Of a DNA stretch of 64,000 nt, positions 8,626 through 16,864 are shown in pieces; the first letter of the stretch is position 1, and every line of letters starts with the position of its first letter. The notes below the pieces were generated by a model. That model was not told the origin of the DNA. It saw only the letters and a program-made list of their open reading frames with translations, and searched no databases. Source of the stretch: Bin75 sp965212135 (GTDB lineage Bacteria; Nitrospirota; Nitrospiria; Nitrospirales; UBA8639); contig OZ243044.1 in the NCBI GenBank assembly GCA_965212135.1, positions 1,860,001 to 1,924,000 of the forward strand, in the 5' to 3' direction. Position numbers and translations under genes: made by a program.

Positions 8626-8687
8626 TTCTCGGGTGCTCTTTCTGCTATTGACGCAACTGTTAATCCAAAAATGTGAGAGGTGATGTA

Positions 8688-8882
8688 ATGAAAGAAGACC
8701 CAATTTCTTTCGATTCAAAAGAACGTGTAGCATATGATTTCATGAAGATGATTGCATCGCAAGAAAAAATCAATGAACAGGCAAGGCAGAATATACATGA
8801 CAGAAAATATTACCTAAAATTGTTTGCACAGTGTCTTCGAGCAGTTAAAGGGGTTTCGACAGACGAAGTTCTCAATGAATAG
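8688..8882 (+). CDS. small hypothetical protein in the RM locus
   Basis: 64 aa starting at ATG 8688, preceded by AGAGGTG (8676-8682) at good spacing. The sequence is charged and probably all helical (KERVAYDFMKMIASQEKINEQA), with no cysteines, no membrane segment and no convincing helix-turn-helix of restriction controller (C) proteins. It lies 62 bp after the endonuclease and 111 bp before vsr, on the same strand and with the same low-GC composition. Function unknown; a regulator or small partner of the endonuclease is conceivable. Confidence 0.6.
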   Translation: MKEDPISFDSKERVAYDFMKMIASQEKINEQARQNIHDRKYYLKLFAQCLRAVKGVSTDEVLNE

Positions 8883-8993
8883 CTATCGCCTAGCATATTT
8901 ATTGCCAAGCTCCATTTGACAAACATGACAAACAACATAACACGCCTGTGTGTTGTCGGATTGGTCTTCTCGTCAGTCAATTGAGAGGGGGTG

Positions 8994-9410
8994 ATGGTGG
9001 ATGTTTTCACGCCACTAAAGCGATCTAGGATTATGTCCCTGATTCGATCTGTCGGCAACCGAGAGACCGAGGGAGCTTTTGTCTTGCTTTTGCGGCGTGA
9101 AGGGATTGCTGGATGGAGAAGAAAGGTCGCGTTGCATGGAAAGCCAGACTTTGTTTTTCCTCGGAAACGGGTTGCGGTGTTTGTTGACGGGTGTTTTTGG
9201 CATCACTGCCCGCACCACGGCAAAATCCCCAAAACGCACCGTGCGTACTGGCGTGAGAAGATTGTCCGCAATATGGAACGCGCAAAGGAGGTTAACCGCG
9301 AACTTCGGCGACAGAAATGGGGTGTTGTACGCATTTGGGGTTGTGAGCTTGGTAGTACGCAACGTCTAAACCGCAAACTTAAAAGGTTGCACAAGTTGCT
9401 AGAGATTTAG
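8994..9410 (+). CDS. vsr: very short patch repair endonuclease
   Basis: 138 aa. Vsr nicks 5' of the T in T:G mismatches that arise when 5-methylcytosine deaminates, limiting the mutagenic cost of the neighbouring methyltransferase. Key segments match the family: RSRIMSLIRSVGNRETE at the N-terminus, HGKPDFVF with the catalytic D52, VFVDGCFWHHCPHH (zinc/aromatic wedge region), YWREKIVRNMERA and VVRIWGCEL. GTG 8991, ATG 8994 and GTG 8997 are all possible starts; ATG 8994 is 5 bp from GAGAGG (8983-8988). Its presence directly supports the methylase being a C5 enzyme whose target deaminates to T. Confidence 0.95.
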   Translation: MVDVFTPLKRSRIMSLIRSVGNRETEGAFVLLLRREGIAGWRRKVALHGKPDFVFPRKRVAVFVDGCFWHHCPHHGKIPKTHRAYWREKIVRNMERAKEVNRELRRQKWGVVRIWGCELGSTQRLNRKLKRLHKLLEI

Positions 9411-9596
9411 TGCTCTCCATCGCGTATAGTTTGTTGATCGGAATATCAGAAATACTGTAGCCATGAAACCGAACTATTGCCCTGACACAGACAATTTCTG
9501 TGTTGAATTCCAAGCCGGGCCGGGCACAAAAATCCGTGAAGTTGCCGAAGGGCTCAATGGTAGATCTTGACGAAAACGTTAACGGCATGCCCTGAA

Positions 9597-10487
9597 ATGG
9601 AAACGGCTATGCTGTATTTCAGCGAGAGAGAGGAAGGCGAGCGTCCACGAAATAACGAAGAGATAAGCCGACTGGTGTGGGAAGGTGTGCAAGCCCTCAT
9701 GAACGCTAGAGTCGTGGATGGTTCCTTTGGGGCGACATATCCTGAAAATTGCCCCGATGGTTCCATGCCAACAGGTACGAATGAAGATGCATTTAACCAA
9801 GCCATGCGTGCTGAAATTCCAGAGTTGCAGAAGCAACCAAATGCTGACCCGGCACGCGCCTTGATGATTCTGGATGTGATTGAGTTCTGCTGGCTTCACA
9901 TTGGCAAGCCTATCACTGGCGGCTATCACGACTATTTCAAACACAATCATCTAACGTTTGATGTCGAAGTGGGCAGGGAAATGTTTCGTGAAGCAATCAA
10001 CCGTATTTTCCGTCGTAATGGTATTGTTTATGAACTCAAGGGCGATGGTCATATTGAACGGCTTGGACCCACTGTCTTACATGAGGAGTTGATTTCGGCT
10101 CATTTTTCCACTGGGGATTCAGAACTGAACAATATGTTGGAAACGGCACGTCGCAAGTTTCTCGACAAAAATGAGGCAACACGGCGTGAAGCTTTGAAGG
10201 ATTTGTGGGGTGCTTGGGAGCGACTCAAGACTTTGGGTGAAGGTCAGAATAAGAAAGCGCAGGTTACTTACCTTCTTGACACCACCGCCGGACTATCTTC
10301 TCCAGTTTTTCGGAATGTATTGGAGAAAGATGCAGAAAAACTCACCGAGATTGGTAACCGTCTATTCATTCGACATTTCGAGACAAGTCAGGAGCGAATC
10401 GCTAAGCATGAACATGTTGATTATCTATTCCACAGGCTTTTTGCTCTTGTGCAAGTGATTCTCCGGACAAACCCCGCCGTCTGTTGA
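9597..10487 (+). CDS. AbiJ-like abortive-infection family protein (putative)
   Basis: About 296 aa from ATG 9597 (ATG 9609 is an alternative; ribosome-binding sites are weak). No signal peptide or membrane segment. The N-terminal part (FSEREEGERPRNNEEISRLV) and the central TRREALKDLWGAWERLKTL followed by a C-terminal helical region (RLFIRHFETSQERI, DYLFHRLFALVQVIL) resemble AbiJ-type phage-defence proteins whose C-terminus is HEPN-like. The RHFETSQ stretch could supply a HEPN Arg/His pair but I do not see a clear R-x4-6-H. Location next to an RM set in a low-GC island supports a defence role; this remains inference. Its last codons contain the -35 box of purA. Confidence 0.55.
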   Translation: METAMLYFSEREEGERPRNNEEISRLVWEGVQALMNARVVDGSFGATYPENCPDGSMPTGTNEDAFNQAMRAEIPELQKQPNADPARALMILDVIEFCWLHIGKPITGGYHDYFKHNHLTFDVEVGREMFREAINRIFRRNGIVYELKGDGHIERLGPTVLHEELISAHFSTGDSELNNMLETARRKFLDKNEATRREALKDLWGAWERLKTLGEGQNKKAQVTYLLDTTAGLSSPVFRNVLEKDAEKLTEIGNRLFIRHFETSQERIAKHEHVDYLFHRLFALVQVILRTNPAVC

Positions 10488-10512
10488 CAAACAAGTTTCC
10501 GGCGTCTAGCAT
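10484..10512 (+). promoter_or_regulatory. purA promoter
   Basis: TTGACA (10484-10489), exactly 17 bp, TAGCAT (10507-10512). The -35 overlaps the stop codon of the AbiJ-like gene, which marks the right edge of the island very tightly: chromosomal composition resumes here. The leader to the purA ATG is about 65 nt. Confidence 0.6.
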
Positions 10513-10584
10513 CAAAACGTTGGCTCTGGCGTGGGTGGCCGGGGCCTTTTTTGTGACTGTTTCATGAAACAGGCGGGTGCGTGA

Positions 10585-11913
10585 ATGGGCAACGTCGTGG
10601 TCATCGGCTCCCAGTGGGGGGATGAGGGCAAAGGGAAAATCGTGGATATTCTGGCCAGGGACGCGGACCTGATCGTGCGCTTTCAGGGCGGCTCCAATGC
10701 CGGGCATACGGTCGTGACGAAAAAAGGCACGTTTATTTTCCATTTGATTCCCTCCGGTATTTTATCCAGGGGCAAACAATGCGTGCTGGGCAACGGCGTG
10801 GTCATTGACCCCGGGGCGTTAATCGGGGAACTGGATCAACTGGCCGCCCAGGGCACGAAGGTGGGGCGAAATTTTGCGATCAGTCAGCGTGCCCATCTCA
10901 TCATGCCGTATCATAAAGCGATTGACAAAGCGTCGGAAAAAGCAAAGGGCGCGCAGCGTATCGGGACGACCGGAAAAGGGATCGGCCCGGCCTATGTGGA
11001 TAAAATGGCGCGCATTGGGATTCGCATGGGCGACCTGCTCAATCCCGAAGGGTTTCGGGAAAAAGTCGAAAGCAATCTGGTCGAAATCAACGGATTTCTT
11101 CGGCACGTCCACGGGGCACGCGGCTTTACGGCCGACCGTATTTGCGAAGAATACCTTGGCTATGCCCAACGTCTCGCCCCCTACGTGGCCGATGATTCCC
11201 TGCTCATTCACAAGGCCATGGCAAACGGCCGCCGCGTGCTCTTTGAAGGGGCGCAGGGCACGCACCTTGACGTGGATCTCGGCACGTACCCCTTTGTGAC
11301 GTCGTCCAACGCCTGCGCCGGCGGCGCCTGTACCGGCGGCGGCGTGGGGCCGACGAACATTGACGCGGTGCTGGGCGTCACCAAAGCCTATACCACGCGC
11401 GTCGGCAGCGGGCCGTTTCCCACGGAGCTGTCCGATGACGTTGGGAGCGGCCTGCAGGAGCGGGGGCAAGAGGTGGGGGCCACGACGGGCCGCGCGCGCC
11501 GGTGCGGATGGCTGGATGCGCTGGTGTTGCGTTACGCGGTTCGGGTGAATGGCTGCACCTCGCTGGCGGTGACCAAGCTGGACGTCCTGGACGGGGCGCC
11601 GGAACTCAAGATTGCGGTGGGGTATCGCCATCAAGGCAAACTGTACCGTGAGATGCCCGTGGACGTGCGCGTTCTGGCGCAGTGCGAACCCGTGTATGAA
11701 GTGCTCCCCGGCTGGTCCGGGACGACCACCGGCGCGACCACGTATAACGCCCTGCCGGTTGAAGCCAAACGGTATCTCCGGCGCATGGAAACGCTCACCT
11801 CGTGTCCGATTGACATCGTGTCCACGGGTTCGCATCGGGAACACACCATCATGCTGAAAAACCCCGTGACGCAGACGCGCCCGCGCGGCAGATTCTCCAA
11901 AGTCGGCGCCTGA
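10585..11913 (+). CDS. purA: adenylosuccinate synthetase
   Basis: Catalyses IMP + aspartate + GTP to adenylosuccinate, the first committed step to AMP. 442 aa, slightly longer than the usual ~430. ATG 10585 gives the canonical start VVVIGSQWGDEGKGKIVD (GTP P-loop, catalytic Asp). Further motifs are FQGGSNAGHTVV, GTTGKGIGPAYVDK, LFEGAQGTHLDVDLGTYPFVTSSN, the ARRCGWLDA turn and NGCTSLAVTKLDVLDG (guanine recognition). The last ~15 residues (PVTQTRPRGRFSKVGA) are a basic extension. It stands alone between its own promoter and tRNA-Lys. Confidence 0.97.
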   Translation: MGNVVVIGSQWGDEGKGKIVDILARDADLIVRFQGGSNAGHTVVTKKGTFIFHLIPSGILSRGKQCVLGNGVVIDPGALIGELDQLAAQGTKVGRNFAISQRAHLIMPYHKAIDKASEKAKGAQRIGTTGKGIGPAYVDKMARIGIRMGDLLNPEGFREKVESNLVEINGFLRHVHGARGFTADRICEEYLGYAQRLAPYVADDSLLIHKAMANGRRVLFEGAQGTHLDVDLGTYPFVTSSNACAGGACTGGGVGPTNIDAVLGVTKAYTTRVGSGPFPTELSDDVGSGLQERGQEVGATTGRARRCGWLDALVLRYAVRVNGCTSLAVTKLDVLDGAPELKIAVGYRHQGKLYREMPVDVRVLAQCEPVYEVLPGWSGTTTGATTYNALPVEAKRYLRRMETLTSCPIDIVSTGSHREHTIMLKNPVTQTRPRGRFSKVGA

Positions 11914-11931
11914 CGATCATGAGTCCCGCGT

Positions 11932-11960
11932 TTGACAACCTTCGGGTCGGTTGCTAGCAT
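11932..11960 (+). promoter_or_regulatory. tRNA-Lys promoter
   Basis: TTGACA (11932-11937), 17 bp, TAGCAT (11955-11960); the mature tRNA begins 12 bp downstream. Same -10 hexamer as the purA promoter. Confidence 0.6.
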
Positions 11961-11971
11961 AGCTTTTTCGT

Positions 11972-12047
11972 GGGCCGCTAGCTCAGTTGGCAGAGCATCG
12001 CCCTTTTAAGGCGAGGGTCCTCGGTTCGAGCCCGAGGCGGCTCACCA
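11972..12047 (+). tRNA. tRNA-Lys (TTT)
   Basis: 76 nt. Acceptor GGGCCGC pairs with GCGGCTC (one G-U), discriminator A, encoded CCA at 12045-12047. D arm TAGCTCAGTTGGCAGA. The anticodon stem TCGCC/GGCGA encloses CTTTTAA, so the anticodon is TTT. The T arm has CTCGG-TTCGAGC-CCGAG. Confidence 0.97.
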
Positions 12048-12080
12048 TCCCCGTCACCTTCACGCAACGAGTCCACGGTC

Positions 12081-12109
12081 TTGCTTTTCCAGTGGAGACT
12101 TGATACACT
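12081..12109 (+). promoter_or_regulatory. promoter of the rimP-nusA-infB operon
   Basis: TTGCTT (12081-12086), 17 bp, TACACT (12104-12109). The predicted start near 12116 places the terminator-like hairpin immediately at the 5' end of the transcript. Confidence 0.45.
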
Positions 12110-12121
12110 AAGCGGGTAGTG

Positions 12122-12147
12122 AAGTGGGCGGAAGCCCACTTTTTTTT
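12122..12147 (+). terminator. terminator-like hairpin in the rimP leader
   Basis: AAGTGGGC (12122-12129), loop GGAA, GCCCACTT (12134-12141) followed by a run of T to 12147. It is a textbook intrinsic terminator but lies just downstream of the operon promoter and upstream of rimP. It may be an attenuator of the nusA operon, or terminate tRNA-Lys transcription. A conserved rimP leader element is known in gamma-proteobacteria, though I cannot show homology. Confidence 0.6.
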
Positions 12148-12199
12148 GCGTTGCGGTTCCCCCAAAGGCACGGTGCGGTTGTGTCGTGGAGGTGTGGAC

Positions 12200-12664
12200 G
12201 TGAGCGGGCCGGGGAGTCAAGTCCATCATATCGCCGAGCCGATTGCCAAGGCCCTTCAGCTTGAAATCGTCGAAGTCGAGTGTCAAGGCAAAGGCCACGG
12301 AATAATCGTTCGGGTGATTGTGGATAAAGACGGAGGGGTTGGAATTCAGGATTGCGAGCAGTTGCATCATTCGCTCAGCCGAGCGCTTGACGTTGCCGAC
12401 CCGATTCCCCACGCCTATCGTCTGGAGGTGTCTTCTCCCGGTCTGGACCGTCCGCTGAAGCGGCGGCAAGACTATCAACAGGCCGTTGGCCGGAACATTC
12501 GGGTCAAAGTCCGTCAACCCATGGATGGGAATTGGACGGTGACCGGCCGGTTGGTCGAGGTCACCGTCCATGGGATTACCCTGCGGGTGCGGGTGCGACC
12601 GTCACAAACCAGTGTGGTCCTTCGGTGGGAGGAGATTGCCGGGGCACAACGGGAAATTGACTGA
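12200..12664 (+). CDS. rimP: ribosome maturation factor RimP
   Basis: Assists 30S subunit assembly. 154 aa from GTG 12200, chosen because TGGAGG (12187-12192) is 7 bp upstream; longer in-frame versions would include the terminator hairpin. Residues 1-75 are the N-terminal alpha/beta domain with LEIVEVECQGKGHGIIVRVIVDKDGGV, DCEQLHHSLSRALDV and the family signature YRLEVSSPGLDRPL; the C-terminal SH3-like domain follows with GRLVEVTVHGITLRV and WEEIAGAQREI. First gene of the conserved rimP-nusA-infB cluster. Confidence 0.93.
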   Translation: MSGPGSQVHHIAEPIAKALQLEIVEVECQGKGHGIIVRVIVDKDGGVGIQDCEQLHHSLSRALDVADPIPHAYRLEVSSPGLDRPLKRRQDYQQAVGRNIRVKVRQPMDGNWTVTGRLVEVTVHGITLRVRVRPSQTSVVLRWEEIAGAQREID

Positions 12665-12742
12665 TGAACGGAGAGGGCGCAGGCGGGTGAGTCGGCGGGG
12701 TGACGGGCCGGTTGAGCGTGGCGGGCGAGAACAGGAGGCGTG

Positions 12743-13969
12743 ATGAAGCAGGCATTGATGGCGGTGGTTGAGCAGGTCGGGCGCGACAAAGGCATTGACA
12801 AGGACCGGGTGCTTGAGGCCGTGGAGTCCGCGCTGCTGACCGCCGCCAAGAAACGGTATGGCAACAGTGACAATATTCAAGTCCAGATTGACCGCGAGAC
12901 CGGAGACATTTCGATGGTGTCCCTGAAAACCATTGCGGAGACGATCACCGACGAACAGTCGGAGATTTCACTGGAAGAGGCTCGGGCGATTGACGCGGAA
13001 GCCGAATTGGGCGATAAAATCGGGTCGCTCATCGATCTGGAAGAATTCGGAAGAATTGCCGCGCAGGCCGCCAAGCAGGTGATGTGCCAAAAGGTTCGGG
13101 AAGCGTCATGGGAAGCGGTCGAGCGCGAATATTCAAAGCGGGAGGGAGAATTGCTTCACGGTGTCATCCTGGGGCAGGAGCGGCGCAATTACCTGGTTGA
13201 AATCAGCAAGGCCGAAGCCGTGTTGCCCGTTCATGAGCAGATTCCGCGCGAGATCCATCGCCGGGGCGACCGTATTCGAGCGTTGTTGTTTGAGGTGCGC
13301 CGAACGCCGAAAGACGTTCAGGTGATCCTCTCCCGCGCCCATCCGCAGTTTGTGGTGAGACTCTTTGAATTGGAAGTGCCCGAGGTCACGGAAAAAATTG
13401 TCGAGATTAAAGGGGTGGTGCGCGAACCCGGGGACCGCACCAAGATCATGGTGGCGTCCAGAGACAAAGCCGTTGATCCCGTCGGCGCCTGTGTCGGCAT
13501 CAAAGGCTCCCGCGTTCAGGCGATTGTGCGCGAACTGAAAGGGGAAAAAATTGACATCATCCCGTGGACCACGGACCCGAGAGTGTTGATCGGTGAAGCG
13601 TTGAATCCGGCTTCCATTGAAAAAGTCGGCATTGATGAAGAGAAAAAAGCCGCCATAGTGGTGGTGGCGGACTCGCAGCTCTCGCTCGCCATTGGGAAAA
13701 ACGGTCAAAACGTGCGACTGGCCGCCAAGTTGACCGGGTGGAAAATTGACATCATCAGCGCGAGCGAATATGAGAAAGAAAAACTTGACCGGGAGCGGGA
13801 GATAAAGGCCGCCCTCGCGGAAGAAACCGCCGTGCAGCTTGAGCAGAGCGCCGGCGCGGCGGAGCGGCGGGCGGCGGCGGAGCGTGAAGTCGTTTCGGGT
13901 GCGGCATCCGAAGTTCCAGCCGAAGCGGCACCCGAAGAGACGGTTGAATCCCGGGAGACAGCCTCGTAG
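12743..13969 (+). CDS. nusA: transcription termination/antitermination factor NusA
   Basis: RNA polymerase-associated factor controlling pausing and termination. 408 aa from ATG 12743, with AGGAGG at 12733-12738; GTG 12740 is adjacent. The N-terminal polymerase-binding domain includes KDRVLEAVESALLTAAKKRYG. The S1 domain is at about 133-200 with GVILGQERRNYLVEI, and two KH domains follow, the first with VGACVGIKGSRVQAIVREL and the second with LAIGKNGQNVRLAAKLTGW. The acidic and Ala-rich tail lacks the C-terminal AR repeats of E. coli NusA, so it is the short form. Confidence 0.97.
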   Translation: MKQALMAVVEQVGRDKGIDKDRVLEAVESALLTAAKKRYGNSDNIQVQIDRETGDISMVSLKTIAETITDEQSEISLEEARAIDAEAELGDKIGSLIDLEEFGRIAAQAAKQVMCQKVREASWEAVEREYSKREGELLHGVILGQERRNYLVEISKAEAVLPVHEQIPREIHRRGDRIRALLFEVRRTPKDVQVILSRAHPQFVVRLFELEVPEVTEKIVEIKGVVREPGDRTKIMVASRDKAVDPVGACVGIKGSRVQAIVRELKGEKIDIIPWTTDPRVLIGEALNPASIEKVGIDEEKKAAIVVVADSQLSLAIGKNGQNVRLAAKLTGWKIDIISASEYEKEKLDREREIKAALAEETAVQLEQSAGAAERRAAAEREVVSGAASEVPAEAAPEETVESRETAS

Positions 13970-13984
13970 GTCGTGTGATCCCTG

Positions 13985-16501
13985 ATGAGAGTCTATGAAT
14001 TAGCCAAAAATCTGGGCATGGAAAGTCGGGACCTGATTCCCGCACTGGCCAAACTGGGCATTGCGGCCTCCTCGCATAGCAATACATTAAGCGAGCAGGA
14101 CGCGCAGAAAGCCGTCAAGGCGTTGTCCGGAAAAGGGCGTGCCGCCGCGCCTTCCCGGAAAACGCCTCGTGTCGCCGCGTCCACCAAAACAGCGCCGTCC
14201 CGGTCTTCTAAAAGCGGCGCCCAGGCTTCCCGCGCCAAAGACAAGCCCGAGGAAGAAGCCGTTCGGAAGCCTGAAAAAAAACACATTCTCATTAAACGGA
14301 CAAAAGAAGATACCGAAGACGCGGCGTCTCTTTCCGATGGCGGCAGTCCCGCGTTCCCCGGCGGCGACGCCCCGGAACCGGGGTCATGGGCGCCTGCCTT
14401 CCCCGAAGCGGCGGCCGTGACGCAGGCGTCCACCGCCGAGCCGACTCTGGCCGACGTCTTTCCCCCGGCCGCGGAAAAAGCTGCGCCCGTTGTTCCCGAG
14501 CCGGGTCCGACGCCGCCCGAACAAACCGCACCGGCCGTCGAGAAAGAAAAGGCGAAAGGCGAAGAGAAACAGAAAAAATCCCGAAAAGCCGGCAAATCCC
14601 GTGACGCGGACCTCTTTGCGGAAATCTACGAAGACGCGGCCCGATGGCAGGACCTTCGTTCGCTTCCAACCTTGAGACGGGAAGAACGAACCCGGCATAT
14701 TCCATCTTCCACGCCCGCCGACGTCACGAAACCAAGAAAAAAGACCGTCAAACTCGCATCCGGCATGACGGTCAAGGAATTTGCGGAACACCTGGGGCTT
14801 CGCGCGGTGGACGTGATGCGCAAGTTAATGGAAATAGGCGTGGCCCGCACGCTGAATCAACCCATGGACCTGGATGCCGGCATGTTGATTGCCGAAGGAG
14901 TCGGGATTCAGGTTGAGGTGCAGGCCGAGAAGGGAAGCGAAGCGCTCCTGGAAGAAGTGCTGGAGCCCGCGACCGAGTCCATGCTCGTGCCGCGCCCTCC
15001 GGTCGTGACCATTATGGGGCACGTGGATCACGGAAAAACCTCGTTGCTTGACGCGATTCGTCAGACCAACGTGACGGACCGGGAAGCCGGCGGCATCACC
15101 CAGCACATCGGCGCCTATTCCGTTCAGGTGGGGCAGAGACAGGTGACGTTTCTTGACACACCCGGGCATGAAGCGTTTACGGCCATGCGGGCGCGCGGGG
15201 CGCAAGTCACCGACTTGGTGATTCTGGTCGTGGCCGCGGACGACGGCGTCATGCCGCAAACCATTGAGGCGGTGAATCACGCGCAGGCCGCCGGTGTGCC
15301 CATCCTGGTGGCGATCAACAAAATTGACAAACCGGGAGCCAACCCGGACCGGGTCAAGCAAAGCCTGTCGGAACAGGGCCTCATTCCCGAAGGCTGGGGC
15401 GGGCAAACCATTTACGCGGAAGTGTCGGCGAAAGAAAAACAGGGGCTGGACGCCTTGCTGGAGATGATCCTGCTTCAAGCCGAGGTCATGGAGTTGCGCG
15501 CGGACATGGCCCAGGCCGCGAAGGGCGTGGTGTTGGAGGCCAGATTAGACCGTGGCCGCGGGCCCGTGGCCACGGTGTTGGTGCAAAACGGAGTCTTGAA
15601 GCCCGGTGCCGTGTACGTGGCGGGCGCGACAAGCGGTCGCGTGCGGGCGATGGTGTCTCACGACGGGAAGAAAATCCTGGAAGCCGGGCCGTCCACCCCC
15701 GTCGAGGTGATTGGCTTCCTGGATCCGCCGATTGCGGGCGATCAATTTGTCGTCGTCAAGGAGGAGCGGGCGGCCAGAGAGATCGCCGAATCCCGTCAAC
15801 AGAAACGGCGCGAGGCCGGGCTTGTCGCCGGACCGGGCCGGCTCACGCTGGACGATCTGCTGGCGCAAGGCCGGGAGCCGGACAAAAAATTGTTGGCGGT
15901 GTTGATGAAAGCGGACACTCAGGGGTCGGTGGGGGCGCTGTGCGAATCCGCGGAAAAACTGTCCACGGAGGCGGTCACGTTGCAGATTCTGCATCGTGGC
16001 GTCGGCGGGATCACCGAATCGGACGTGTTGCTGGCGTCCGCGTCAAAGGCGCTGGTGATGGGGTTTCACGTTCGTCCGGAACCCAAAGCGACGGCGCTCG
16101 CCGAACGGGAGGGCGTCGAAATCCGGCTCCATACCGTGATTTACAACGCGATCGCGGATCTCAAGCTGGCCGCGGAAGGGTTGCTGGATCCGACCTTCAC
16201 GGAGCGCGTGTTGGGGCGGGCGGAGGTGCGGCAGGTCTTTTCAATTCCGAAAATCGGCGCGATCGCCGGCTGTTACGTCCATGACGGGCAAATCGTCCGT
16301 GCGAGCGAGGGCATGCGATTACTGCGGGATAACGTGGTCGTCTATGAAGGGAAACTCGGCTCATTGCGGCGCTTCAAAAACGACGTCCGCGAAGTGCAAC
16401 AGGGCTATGAATGTGGAATCAGCATTGAAAATTTCAAGGACATTAAAGTGGGCGACGTGATCGAAGCCTACGTCCTGGATAAAGAGGCGGCCAAACTGTA
16501 G
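13985..16501 (+). CDS. infB: translation initiation factor IF-2
   Basis: GTPase that places fMet-tRNA on the 30S subunit, 838 aa. The N-terminus is an IF2_N domain (MRVYELAKNLGMESRDLIPALAKLGI), then a ~200-residue disordered Ala/Pro/Lys/Glu-rich linker, then a second IF2_N domain near 255-305 (KLASGMTVKEFAEHLGLRAVDVM). The G domain begins near residue 340: G1 GHVDHGKTS, G3 DTPGHEAF, G4 NKID and G5 SAKEKQG. Domains II to IV follow to the end. It starts 15 bp after nusA and no frameshift is seen across the low-complexity linker. Confidence 0.97.
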   Translation: MRVYELAKNLGMESRDLIPALAKLGIAASSHSNTLSEQDAQKAVKALSGKGRAAAPSRKTPRVAASTKTAPSRSSKSGAQASRAKDKPEEEAVRKPEKKHILIKRTKEDTEDAASLSDGGSPAFPGGDAPEPGSWAPAFPEAAAVTQASTAEPTLADVFPPAAEKAAPVVPEPGPTPPEQTAPAVEKEKAKGEEKQKKSRKAGKSRDADLFAEIYEDAARWQDLRSLPTLRREERTRHIPSSTPADVTKPRKKTVKLASGMTVKEFAEHLGLRAVDVMRKLMEIGVARTLNQPMDLDAGMLIAEGVGIQVEVQAEKGSEALLEEVLEPATESMLVPRPPVVTIMGHVDHGKTSLLDAIRQTNVTDREAGGITQHIGAYSVQVGQRQVTFLDTPGHEAFTAMRARGAQVTDLVILVVAADDGVMPQTIEAVNHAQAAGVPILVAINKIDKPGANPDRVKQSLSEQGLIPEGWGGQTIYAEVSAKEKQGLDALLEMILLQAEVMELRADMAQAAKGVVLEARLDRGRGPVATVLVQNGVLKPGAVYVAGATSGRVRAMVSHDGKKILEAGPSTPVEVIGFLDPPIAGDQFVVVKEERAAREIAESRQQKRREAGLVAGPGRLTLDDLLAQGREPDKKLLAVLMKADTQGSVGALCESAEKLSTEAVTLQILHRGVGGITESDVLLASASKALVMGFHVRPEPKATALAEREGVEIRLHTVIYNAIADLKLAAEGLLDPTFTERVLGRAEVRQVFSIPKIGAIAGCYVHDGQIVRASEGMRLLRDNVVVYEGKLGSLRRFKNDVREVQQGYECGISIENFKDIKVGDVIEAYVLDKEAAKL

Positions 16502-16562
16502 CCGGTTCGTCGTTGAAGGGTGTGGCGCGTGAGGACGGGGCGAACGTCGGTCGGAAAACTCC

Positions 16563-16844
16563 ATGGTGGTCGGGATTTGCCGGATAGCCGTCCATGTGCC
16601 GGAAGGGCGGTCGCTCAAAGCGAAACGTCAAGTTCTGTCCGGTCTCAAAACGCGGCTCTGCCGGACGTTCAAGGTTTCCGTGGCGGAGCTGGACGACCAT
16701 GACAAGTGGCAGCGATCCGTGCTGGGCGTCGCCTGTATTGCGAATGAAGCGCGTCACGTGAATCGGGTGCTTGATCAATCGGTGAACATGATTCGATCCA
16801 CGCCAGCCCTGGAGTTGCTCGATTTTCACATAGAACTCCTGTAG
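16563..16844 (+). CDS. YlxP-like DUF503 protein
   Basis: 93-aa DUF503 family protein, found between infB and rbfA in many bacteria and likely linked to ribosome assembly, although its biochemical role is not established. Family marks seen are VGICRIAVHVPEGRSLKAKRQVL at the start and VSVAELDDHDKWQRSVLGV in the centre, with an alpha/beta ferredoxin-like pattern. It starts 61 bp after infB at ATG 16563 and ends 20 bp before rbfA. Confidence 0.9.
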   Translation: MVVGICRIAVHVPEGRSLKAKRQVLSGLKTRLCRTFKVSVAELDDHDKWQRSVLGVACIANEARHVNRVLDQSVNMIRSTPALELLDFHIELL

Positions 16845-16864
16845 GCCGGCAGAAGAGTGCCGTC

